Part shown: positions 8,864-17,100 of the stretch, in pieces
Layout: the number at the start of each line of letters is the position of its first letter
Numbering within the stretch: the first letter of the stretch is position 1
Assembly (NCBI RefSeq): GCF_032051575.1
Contig: NZ_DAMBYD010000003.1
Location: 323,561 to 387,560 of the forward strand
DNA: 64,000 nucleotides
Direction: 5' to 3'
DNA from: Aminipila sp032051575
GTDB taxonomy: Bacteria > Bacillota > Clostridia > Peptostreptococcales > Anaerovoracaceae
Notes under the pieces: generated by a model
Told to the model about the DNA's origin: nothing
The model's input: the letters and a program-made list of their open reading frames with translations, nothing else
Databases searched by the model: none
Translations under genes and position numbers: made by a program

Positions 8864-10294
8864 CTACGAATTAAAAATGAGTGTTTTTACTACCACTGGG
8901 AGAACATACCCTCCCCCTACCGGCTCGCCTATATCGATATAGTCGCCTCCTTTACTCCGCACTCCATCTATGCAAATTACATCTTTTTTACTTCCAAGTC
9001 GTACATGGAGTGCAGTTCCCAATGCCTTTCCTATATCGGATTCCACTACGATAATAAGCGGAAAATTTTCTTTCATAAGTGAATCTGTTCCCTCAATGAT
9101 AGCTGCTGCAAGTGCCTGTAACTTTTCAAATTCACCATAGGGTGCTCCAGACAGTGCAACTGCTACGGGTTCTTTCTTTCCATCATTTTGGTAAATGGGT
9201 AACTGTGCCTTTATTGCTGCACTTACAGACTCTGGGGTTTCTTCATCAATCTTTGATAACTTGAGTACTGGAATATTTTTTATGGGCAGTTGCTCCTTTT
9301 GATAAAAAATGGTGCTGCCACTAATTTCTGTAGTATGCGTTCCAGCTCCTACCACCGTAGCCCGAATCGTTTCCTCTGAGCGATAACAATCCACGCAGTC
9401 TAAAATTCCACTTTTGGCGATGGCTCCTCCTAAAAGAATTCCAACATCACCATACCTAAATACATCCTCCTGAGTGGTTTCGTATACATAGTTGGCTACT
9501 CCTCCTGAAAAAGTCAGAGCATCTATACGAATTGCCTCTTCTAAGCCCTTTCCCTGATTGGTATATAAATTTTGATGATATTTAGACTCATTCTCTAAAT
9601 GTAATGTAGCCTTTAATTCATGTGCCATTAAATCACAAACTCGTTCTAGTTTCTCAATCTTAACTTCATCGCCTACATTAATCTGTATCCCATTGGAGTT
9701 TGCCAGTTCTTGAATTTTGCTATAAATATAACTGATTCTTCCGTTTTCAATTTTAATCAGGCGTCCCCCAATATCTAAGCATGTAACACCACAAAGGCTT
9801 CCTTTGCGGAATACTGCTATGTTAGTGGTTCCTCCTCCTATATCCAGATTTGCTACTACGTTTCGGTTCTCCTCACTAAACAAATCTGCTCCTGCTCCAC
9901 GACCAGACAGAACAGATTCCAAATCAGGTCCTGCAGTAGCTACTACAAAATCACCTGCCAAATCACTCAGACTATTTAGTACTGTGTTGGCATTCTGCTT
10001 TCTAGCTGTTTCACCGGTTATGATTACTGCCCCCGTACTGACTTCTTCTGGCTTTATATTCGCTTTTTCATACTCTGCTCGTATGATTGCGCGAACCTGC
10101 TCTCCATCAATTTCTGTGTTTGAAATCAGTGGTGTAAAATAAATATCACTGCAATAAAACACTTCTTTTTTTACAATTTCAACTTTTGGGACCATATAAC
10201 CCGCTGCCCGGTTCTCAATAGTCAATTTACTGAAAATCAACTGTGTTGTAGAAGTTCCAATATCAATTCCAACACTGGTTACAACTTCTTTCAC
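8864..10294 (-). CDS. eutA: EutA ethanolamine ammonia-lyase reactivase, GTG start
   Basis: About 476 residues, opening MKEVVTSVGIDIGTSTTQL, with the phosphate-1 loop of the actin/Hsp70 ATPase fold (GIDIGTSTTQ) and a second one (NLDIGGGTTNIAVF). It reactivates the lyase by exchanging damaged cobalamin using ATP. A longer in-frame reading from a GTG at 10339 is open, but its first 15 codons lie within the terminator hairpin and T-run. The GTG at 10294 has GGGAGTGA four nucleotides upstream and gives the family N-terminus. It follows the leader after eutW. Confidence 0.92.
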   Translation of the reverse strand: MKEVVTSVGIDIGTSTTQLIFSKLTIENRAAGYMVPKVEIVKKEVFYCSDIYFTPLISNTEIDGEQVRAIIRAEYEKANIKPEEVSTGAVIITGETARKQNANTVLNSLSDLAGDFVVATAGPDLESVLSGRGAGADLFSEENRNVVANLDIGGGTTNIAVFRKGSLCGVTCLDIGGRLIKIENGRISYIYSKIQELANSNGIQINVGDEVKIEKLERVCDLMAHELKATLHLENESKYHQNLYTNQGKGLEEAIRIDALTFSGGVANYVYETTQEDVFRYGDVGILLGGAIAKSGILDCVDCYRSEETIRATVVGAGTHTTEISGSTIFYQKEQLPIKNIPVLKLSKIDEETPESVSAAIKAQLPIYQNDGKKEPVAVALSGAPYGEFEKLQALAAAIIEGTDSLMKENFPLIIVVESDIGKALGTALHVRLGSKKDVICIDGVRSKGGDYIDIGEPVGGGYVLPVVVKTLIFNS

Positions 10295-10318
10295 TTGCTC
10301 ACTCCCTTTCCCTGCTAA

Positions 10319-10367
10319 CAAAAAAAGCAGCTTAGACACAAAAATTTCTTTCTGTACCTAAGCTGCT
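10319..10367 (-). terminator. Intrinsic terminator in the eutA leader, candidate EutV antitermination target
   Basis: On the transcript, AGCAGCUUAG pairs perfectly with CUAAGCUGCU. The stem continues through two G-U pairs and a seven-pair upper stem to a GAAA loop: 19 pairs in 42 nt, followed by seven U. It stands between the eutW stop and the eutA start, where read-through would be needed to express eutA and everything below it. Just upstream, AAGC-GUAGCA-GCUU can form a four-pair, six-nt-loop hairpin that overlaps the 5' terminator arm, as P2 elements of ANTAR targets do. The loop does not match the published A1/G4 pattern exactly, so EutV binding is inferred. Confidence 0.8.
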
Positions 10368-10389
10368 ACGCTTTGGCATACGGATAACG

Positions 10390-11826
10390 CTACGTCACAT
10401 TATCTATTGTTGTTATTCTATTTTTAAAACTAAAAGCAATATTGGTTCCTCTATCACTGGAGCTTACATTAATGGTCCCTTTTAATTTATCTTTAACTAT
10501 GGAAAACACAATGCTCAATCCTAAACTATCTTCCCTAACACTATTGATATCGAAACCTTTTCCATTATCCTTTACGGAAATATGGGATTGCCGTTCCTTA
10601 TTCTCAATCTCTATTATAATGTTTCCATCTTGTCGGCCATCATCAAAAGCATATTGAAGGGAATTATGCAACAGTTCACTAACTACAAGGGCTACAGAAG
10701 TGGAGACTTCTGAATCCACCTGAAAGCCTTCTCCTATAATTTCAACAGTCACATCCATTGCTGGTTTTAAGAAGTAACGAAGTGTATTGTCTTTAATATT
10801 TTCTAACACATCTCGAATATTAACCTGATCCACACCGACTTTTGCTAGCAGCTCGTGTGTACTGGCAATAGCTAGTATACGGTTCATACTCTCATCTAAA
10901 ACCTTTTTTGCCTCTAAATTTTTAGTTCTTCGCCCTTGTAGGCGAAGCAGGCTAGCAATAGTCTGCAGACTATTTTTTACTCTATGGTGCATTTCCTTTA
11001 CTGCTACAGACTTCAATATTAACTCTTTTTCCTTTTCTCGTATATGAGTAATATCTTGTATCATCACTGCAAAATCCACATTGTTATTCTTTAAAGAAAT
11101 TTGTTTCACTGTCAAGGTTAAATCTGCAGTATTCACTTCGATTCCAGAATAATTTGCATCTTGGTCAAACCACTCCAAATTGGATCCGTGTAAGGCCACA
11201 CACCGATACTGCTGCCCTAAGATATCTACGGTATAGCCAAGTTTCTGATATAATTTCCAGGCTATCTTGTTTCTATAGCTCACATACCCATCCATATCAA
11301 TCAAGATAACAGCTTCATCAATGCAATCTGCCAGCCATGAAGTTCCCTCATCGAGTCTTGTAAGTACATTTGCAAGCTTTGCATAACTTTGATCTGAAAA
11401 GCGAATGCGATCACGCATTTCACTGTTTTCCTCTGCATTTTTTTCTTCAATAAGCACACCAATTATTTTGTCTCCATGTCGAATGGGCTCTACTGATTGA
11501 ATGACATTTGCATACTCCTGCGTTACCGCTTTCATTTGCTTTGTAGGCAGGCCTAGCTTAAAAGTTCTGGCAACAGCCGGCTCATTTTGTGGCTCTGCTA
11601 AAAGTCCTACTACCGTTTTTTTATATGAAGACGGTACATTTTGTGGCTTTGCTTCAGCTACTACAACGGCTGTAGTTTCATCCGTAGTCAAACAGTCAAT
11701 AAAAAAGTCTGCATCCTCCAAATTTGCCATAGTTTGAAGGCCAACCCCTATTTTCTTTATGGTTTCAATTTCTTCCTCTGTTAAATTAGTGTACTTTTTG
11801 CATAATAATTCTATAGTATCCGGCAT
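10390..11826 (-). CDS. eutW: EutW sensor histidine kinase
   Basis: 478 residues, soluble. An N-terminal sensory domain of the kind found in EutW (about 1-145) is followed by a PAS-like segment (IDMDGYVSYRNKIAWKLY). A HisKA_2 block comes next, with the phospho-acceptor histidine in VKEMHHRVKNSLQTIASLL near residue 280, then an HATPase (ELLHNSLQYAF, DNGKGFD). It senses ethanolamine in characterised Firmicutes and phosphorylates EutV. The gene lies 16 bp after eutV, so both are co-transcribed. Confidence 0.93.
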   Translation of the reverse strand: MPDTIELLCKKYTNLTEEEIETIKKIGVGLQTMANLEDADFFIDCLTTDETTAVVVAEAKPQNVPSSYKKTVVGLLAEPQNEPAVARTFKLGLPTKQMKAVTQEYANVIQSVEPIRHGDKIIGVLIEEKNAEENSEMRDRIRFSDQSYAKLANVLTRLDEGTSWLADCIDEAVILIDMDGYVSYRNKIAWKLYQKLGYTVDILGQQYRCVALHGSNLEWFDQDANYSGIEVNTADLTLTVKQISLKNNNVDFAVMIQDITHIREKEKELILKSVAVKEMHHRVKNSLQTIASLLRLQGRRTKNLEAKKVLDESMNRILAIASTHELLAKVGVDQVNIRDVLENIKDNTLRYFLKPAMDVTVEIIGEGFQVDSEVSTSVALVVSELLHNSLQYAFDDGRQDGNIIIEIENKERQSHISVKDNGKGFDINSVREDSLGLSIVFSIVKDKLKGTINVSSSDRGTNIAFSFKNRITTIDNVT

Positions 11827-11842
11827 TTTATCCCCAATCCTT

Positions 11843-12424
11843 CTAAGCCAATATAATTTCCGCTATTCGTTTCATGGAAACCTTTTTTTCCTTACTTAAG
11901 GTCTTTATGTACTCGTAAGCTTCATTTTCAGACAACATCATAGATACCATCAGCTGCCCCTTTGCTTTTTCAATTACTGTACGATTCTCCAGACGTTCAG
12001 CAATAATCTCACACTGTCGTTTAACCCGCTGAATCTCTCTACTTCTAGCCACAGCAATTTCAATATTTGGTACCAATGCCTTTTCGTCAATAGGTTTCAC
12101 AATATAACCGGAAACACCAATCTTTGTAGCACAATTAATAAACTCTTCATCACTATAAGCAGTCAATAGAATAACCGTGCCTACAGTTTTCTCCTCTGTT
12201 ATTACCTTAGCTGCGGATAAGCCATCCAGTAAGGGCATTTTAATGTCTAAAATAGCTACATCAGGCTGTTTCCTTTTGCAGATTTCAATCGCATCAAATC
12301 CTTCTGACGCTTCACCAACAACGCTGTATCCAGCGGCTACCAGCATTTCTTTTAAATCCATTCTGGTAATGGGTTCATCTTCAGCGATGACAACCCGAAT
12401 TCCTTTTCTTTCCTTTTCCTTCAT
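11843..12424 (-). CDS. eutV: EutV response regulator with ANTAR RNA-binding output
   Basis: 193 residues. The receiver domain (about 9-125) has acidic residues EDEP and the phospho-acceptor aspartate in AILDIKMPLLDG, plus the conserved lysine in YIVKPIDEKAL. The C-terminal ANTAR domain includes VIEKAKGQLMVSMMLSENEA and SMKRIAEIIL. Phosphorylated EutV dimerises and binds paired hairpins in leader RNA, preventing terminator formation. Terminators that could be its targets lie upstream of eutS and eutA. Confidence 0.94.
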   Translation of the reverse strand: MKEKERKGIRVVIAEDEPITRMDLKEMLVAAGYSVVGEASEGFDAIEICKRKQPDVAILDIKMPLLDGLSAAKVITEEKTVGTVILLTAYSDEEFINCATKIGVSGYIVKPIDEKALVPNIEIAVARSREIQRVKRQCEIIAERLENRTVIEKAKGQLMVSMMLSENEAYEYIKTLSKEKKVSMKRIAEIILA

Positions 12425-12481
12425 GGTTAACTCCTAGCATTTCGCCATTGTACGTTCAATAGCTTTTTCGCCTTCCCACAC

Positions 12482-12826
12482 TTAAGATCTACTGATCTCG
12501 GTCTTTGCAAATCCCATCTTATCACAAAGCATGTTCATTACATCTCGTATTCCTGCTTCAACCGCAGCAACATCTCCTAATATGACCAGCGACCCATTAA
12601 AACGATCTACAAAACCAATTGAAATATCAGCCGCTTTTGATGCAACATCCGCTGCGATCATAGCACCCTCACTGGGAGTAATGGTAAGTATGCCAATAGC
12701 ACCTTTATCCTGCAACATCCCTAGCTTCGAATATAAATCCTTAATTGGGTTTGCAATCACATGTGCCAATGTCACCTGTTTACCCGGAACAAATTCCTGT
12801 ATAATTCGTTGTTTACTTTCCTCCAA
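12482..12826 (-). CDS. eutS: EutS bent BMC shell protein, TTG start
   Basis: About 114 residues reading MEESKQRIIQEFVPGKQVTL, the canonical EutS N-terminus, with a BMC core (DKGAIGILTITPSEGAMIAADVA) that forms the bent hexamer of shell edges. A longer open frame begins with a GTG at 12898, but that codon lies in the leader terminator. The TTG at 12826 follows AAGGAAGTGAGG at good spacing and fits the family start. It is the first gene after the eutS leader; eutV follows. Confidence 0.9.
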   Translation of the reverse strand: MEESKQRIIQEFVPGKQVTLAHVIANPIKDLYSKLGMLQDKGAIGILTITPSEGAMIAADVASKAADISIGFVDRFNGSLVILGDVAAVEAGIRDVMNMLCDKMGFAKTEISRS

Positions 12827-12887
12827 TGCCTCACTTCCTTTCAGCATTGATTTCCTAAGATGTATTATGTCACTTACATCAACCAAC

Positions 12888-12922
12888 AAAAAAAGCACCC
12901 AAACAAAATATGTCTAGGCGCT
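12888..12922 (-). terminator. Intrinsic terminator in the eutS leader
   Basis: The transcript forms a 12-pair stem between AGCGCCUAGACA and UGUUUGGGUGCU with loop UAUUU, followed by seven U. It lies about 60-90 nt after the predicted start of transcription and before the eutS start. Upstream, GCG-AAGCAG-CGC could form a three-pair, six-nt-loop hairpin sharing bases with the 5' terminator arm. This parallels the eutA leader and is consistent with ANTAR control, although the loop consensus is not exact. Confidence 0.8.
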
Positions 12923-12988
12923 GCTTCGCAATCCTTACAATTCGGAGTCCTACACTACGCCGTACAGTACTCCATTAAATTTACCCTT

Positions 12989-13017
12989 ATAATAACCAAA
13001 TTCAATGGACTTGTCAA
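12989..13017 (-). promoter_or_regulatory. Sigma-A-type promoter of the eutS leader
   Basis: On the minus strand, TTGACA (13012-13017) is separated by exactly 17 bp from TATTAT (12989-12994). It directs transcription into the eutS leader. The initial transcript would carry about 60 nt before the terminator hairpin. Confidence 0.75.
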
Positions 13018-13094
13018 TATAGAACTGAAAATTATTTGATTTTTCTTTTAATTAATTTTCAGTTGATTTTAAGGATTTTATGTCTGGTCTTGAT

Positions 13095-13544
13095 TTATAA
13101 GGCCTGAAGCCACTTGTCTAATTCTGTCATACCTTGTCCTGTTATGCTGCTCACCCTGAAACAGATTTGTGCACCTGCATCTGCTAAATATTGCTCTGCA
13201 CGTTTCAACTGTTCTTCACTTGCTAAATCTATTTTTGTTACAATTCCCACAACAGGTTTTCCACAGAACATCTTGCCAAACCCTGGGGCAAACATGCTTC
13301 CATCTTCAATTGCAGATTGAATCACTGCAATAGCATCTACCTCGGATGCGGTTACGGATAAGGCTCCATAAAATCCCCTCCGTTCTAAATACTCTCCAGG
13401 GGTATCAATAAACTGTCCAGCTACCACCTGAACAGTCTGAGTTTTATGATAAAAAAGCTGTTGATTTGTCAAGTACTGTGTCAAGGTAGTTTTGCCCGCT
13501 TGGGACTTTCCTACCAGCATTATACGCTGCTTGGTGCTCTCCAT
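13095..13544 (-). CDS. eutP: EutP/PduV-family P-loop GTPase-like protein
   Basis: 149 residues. The Walker A motif is GKSQAGKTT at about residues 12-20, the Walker B-like DTPGEY is near 48, and NKxD is represented by TKIDLA. EutP has been linked to acetate kinase activity in Salmonella and to compartment positioning in PduV; either role is possible. A GGAGGATAAAG site precedes the ATG. It lies 49 bp after the GNAT gene and upstream of the eutS promoter, so it may be transcribed separately. Confidence 0.92.
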   Translation of the reverse strand: MESTKQRIMLVGKSQAGKTTLTQYLTNQQLFYHKTQTVQVVAGQFIDTPGEYLERRGFYGALSVTASEVDAIAVIQSAIEDGSMFAPGFGKMFCGKPVVGIVTKIDLASEEQLKRAEQYLADAGAQICFRVSSITGQGMTELDKWLQAL

Positions 13545-13593
13545 TTACTTTATCCTCCATGCCCATTATAAATGGTATTATTTTTCTTCAATT

Positions 13594-13863
13594 TTATAGG
13601 GTATTTGAATTAGAGTAATTTTTTTCCGCCCACTTTATTGCATAAGAACATGTAAACTTCGGAGTTTTCTGTTCACTTTTTATTTGTTCAACTGCCATTT
13701 CCATCAGTTTCCCCGCTACGCCTTGCCCTCTTAGGGAATCGTCTACAAAGGTATGTGTAATATTGGCAGTGCCATCTGCCTCAGTGGGGAATAGTATCTC
13801 CGCAAGCACCTTTCCATTTTCATCCATATAATAAATTCTACTATTTTCATGTTTAAAAATCAT
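13594..13863 (-). CDS. Small GNAT-type N-acetyltransferase (YjdJ/NATD1-like)
   Basis: 89 residues. The core shows ADGTANITHTFVDDSLRGQG, with the RGQGVAGKLM acetyl-CoA pyrophosphate loop, and ends with CSYAIKWAEKN, typical of the compact Gcn5-related family that acetylates unknown small substrates. It is immediately upstream of eutP, but nothing suggests a role in ethanolamine use. Substrate unknown. Confidence 0.85.
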   Translation of the reverse strand: MIFKHENSRIYYMDENGKVLAEILFPTEADGTANITHTFVDDSLRGQGVAGKLMEMAVEQIKSEQKTPKFTCSYAIKWAEKNYSNSNTL

Positions 13864-14100
13864 TTGATTACCTGATATGATATTTTACTTAAAAACATCA
13901 TACTTTCCTTTCTACATTAAATAATTTACTGGATTGTGTTGATACTATATTATTGCCCAAGTTCCTGTGATCTGAAACTTTTTTCATTATCTTCAGCCAC
14001 TACTGTGAATATTTTGTCATTTTTTACTAATTATAACACAACTCATACGTTCTTTGCACTAATACTATTTAATAAAAAATGTAGCTTGGCCACTTAAAAA

Positions 14101-14133
14101 AACACTAAGATCTGATTTTAAGATCTTAGTGTT
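14101..14133 (-). terminator. Terminator of the large flavinylated SLH protein gene
   Basis: A perfect 13-pair stem, AACACTAAGATCT with its complement, spans a seven-nt loop, ten bp after the stop codon. On the minus strand it runs into a T-run. Confidence 0.9.
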
Positions 14134-14143
14134 TCAACTAGGA

Positions 14144-17100
14144 TTACATTGAAATTTTTTCGTTAAACTTCATCATCATTTGTGCAATCTCTGCTCTAGT
14201 TGCGGTTCCCTGAGGATCAAGTATACCATTTCCTTTGCCACTTATAATTTGATTCTCCACTGCCCACTTTACTGCTTCTTCAGCCCAAGCAGATGGTTTA
14301 TCCTTATAACCAGAAAGTCCCTTGGTTTTTGTTACGTTATATCCTTTGTGTTTTGCATATGCGTAAAGGAACTGCGCGAATTGTTCTCTTGTCACTTTGG
14401 CATCAGGAGCGAAAATATTTTCTCTAACACCCTTTGCCACTTCATTTTCTGCTGACCAAATAACAGCACTTGCATACCAGCTATTATTTTTCACATCTGT
14501 AAATTTAGAATTGCCTTCAATTGTAGGTTTTTTCTCTACATTCCAGAAAATTGTACAAACCATAGCTCTTGTTGTGTTAGAATCAGGGTCAAATCTAGTA
14601 TCGCTTACTCCGTTCATTATGCCATTTTTTATAGTGTATTGTACTGCATTTTCGTACCATGCATTTCCTGAAACATCTATAAAATGGGATCCTATAGTGC
14701 CTTCTTGAACAACACTGTTGTCATATCCCACAATGTACTTGGAAAAATGATTCGTTTTAAATGTAACCTTTTTTGTATCTTTATTATATGTTGTAGACAT
14801 TTTGGTTAATTTACCTGTTTCATCCATATAATACACCATAATGCCATTAGGATTTTCTCCTTGGCGAAGTGTATACGGTATCTCAACACTTACTGTACCG
14901 CTTCCAAAATTAGAAATTGTTTTCTGTCCGGATGTTAATGTAATATCATAAACAGGCCGGTCTCCGACAATAGTTTGTATTTCCTTAGAAAGTGAAGACT
15001 TTTCAATTGTATTTATCTTAGTAGCTATTTCACTCTTAGCTTCACTTAAAATTGTTTTAAGCGCTTTTTCATCAAATACAATATTTGCCACAGAAGACTC
15101 AATCTGCAAATTCTTGCTTTCTTTTATGTCACTAACTTTTATATCCGCTTTTGCACTGCCTTGTGATGCAGTGACTTTCACTTTATAGCTTGCTGCATTG
15201 TCATTATTATTGGCAGTAGAACTTCCTCCAGATGACTTAGATGAATTTCTTCCAGATGAAGATGAGTTTCCGTTATTATTATTTTGCGCTGTACCAAATA
15301 CAGCTTTTCCATCTTTTATTGTCCATGTATTAAACTTCAGATTTTCCGGAACATAAATAAACCATTCCCCGATTAAGTCTATATACATTTTGTCTTTTTG
15401 GATTAATCCTATATTTTGATTTAATGAATCCACAAAGTTTTGATCAATTGAAGCCACTAATTTACTATTCTGAATCTGTCCTTTTCCATATCTGTCACCA
15501 CTCACAAGCGTGCCTACTACGTTCGTGCCTGTTGCAAGCTTATTTCCAGTTTTTTGTTCAGCTGCACTATTGCCATAACAGTTATCAATATAACCAACGC
15601 CTGTATTTCGTCCTGCAATTCCTCCAATATCAGGGGTTTGTTTTTCTGCATTCAAAGTTACATCGGTGTAATTATTAAATGCATAAGAAGAATACATGCC
15701 TCCTATTCCACCTAACTGCGTTTTATTCACAGCACCATCTGTATAAATTTTACCATATGCGTAATTATTGACGATTACTGAAAAGGATGGTAATCCTACA
15801 AGTCCACCAGCATAAACCCAATTACCTGGGCTCTTCGCCTGTATTTGACAATCACTATAACTATTGCTGATAAAACTGTGGGCCATCAGACCTGCTATGC
15901 CTCCAACATAATTTTGCTCTACAGAATTGGAGAAAATACGACCAGTTACACGACAATTATCAATAACTCCCCCTCTCGTACCACTTGTAGACGTTAATCC
16001 AACATAACCCGCAATTAATCCTGCATAGCTTCTTTCCTTTTCAACGCCAGGGATTGAAGCAGGTTCAATATTAATGTATCCATCTTTTACCTCCAGGTTT
16101 CGGATTGTTGCCGTATCAATATACGCGAACAAACCCGCACATGCATATTTTGCAGCTTTATTTTCATTGCCGATTTTCATATTGGAAATTTTATAGCCTT
16201 TTCCGTCAAAATCACCTGAAAAAGCATATAACCCGCTTCCACCTGCAGGAATCCACTGAATTCCAGATAAGTCAATATCTGTTGTTAAAATTATATATTT
16301 ACCTTTAAAATGTTCTACTTCATTCACAGCTGCAGCAAATTTAACCAACTGCTCTGCTGATGAAATTTTATATGGATTTTCTTTTGAGCCATCACCGCCT
16401 GCAAAGATTTCATGGTTTGCTGCCGCATAATTTGTATAGTCGCCTTTCAATGCTTTTACGGTTGCTCTTCTTAATGCATTTTTAAAGTTAGTAACTTCAG
16501 TGCTGTCTTTGGTATCAATCTCTGGTGCCTGATTGCTCTTTAAAATGCTCTCAATTACTAAATTAATTTCAGCGTTCTTTAAACTGCTGTCAATAGAAGT
16601 AATTTTCTTATTTTTGACTTCAATTATTACATTAATATATTCTTTTCCACTTTCCGCACGTCCATAAAAAGTTCCATCATTATAATTCCCGGTTAAAACT
16701 GGTTTTTCTACAGGAGGCTCTACAAAATTTCTCTCCGCATATTCATCTGCAAAGGTTACTATACCATTCTTAATCGTCCACTTTTTCAGCTTAATATTTG
16801 CAGGCAAAGTATCATTATTTAACGGGAATGCTTCAAAATTTTTATTTAACTGATCCGCTAGCTCCTGACTTTTTATTTTCTCTGAATTCTTTGCTTCAAC
16901 ATGATAAGTTAAAGCTCCTGTGTATACTTCTCCGTCTTCATTGATGCCTTGTTTCACTTGCCATCCAATATCCGAAACAGGAGATACCTTTTGATTCTGT
17001 ATAGTTTGAACGGCTTCTGAATTGTAATAAACGTCATATATTTCTGCGATGCCGGTTGCCCAGCCAATAGCTGCTCCTACATAATAGGAATAATCTTCCG

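Noticed and set aside
10295..10339. Extended GTG start for eutA
   Set aside because: Those codons are in the terminator and have no ribosome site; the GTG at 10294 fits better.
12827..12898. Extended GTG start for eutS
   Set aside because: Located in the leader terminator; the TTG at 12826 gives the family N-terminus.
12923..12985. Possible cobalamin riboswitch in the eutS leader
   Set aside because: Leader is too short and no B12-box-like sequence is visible.
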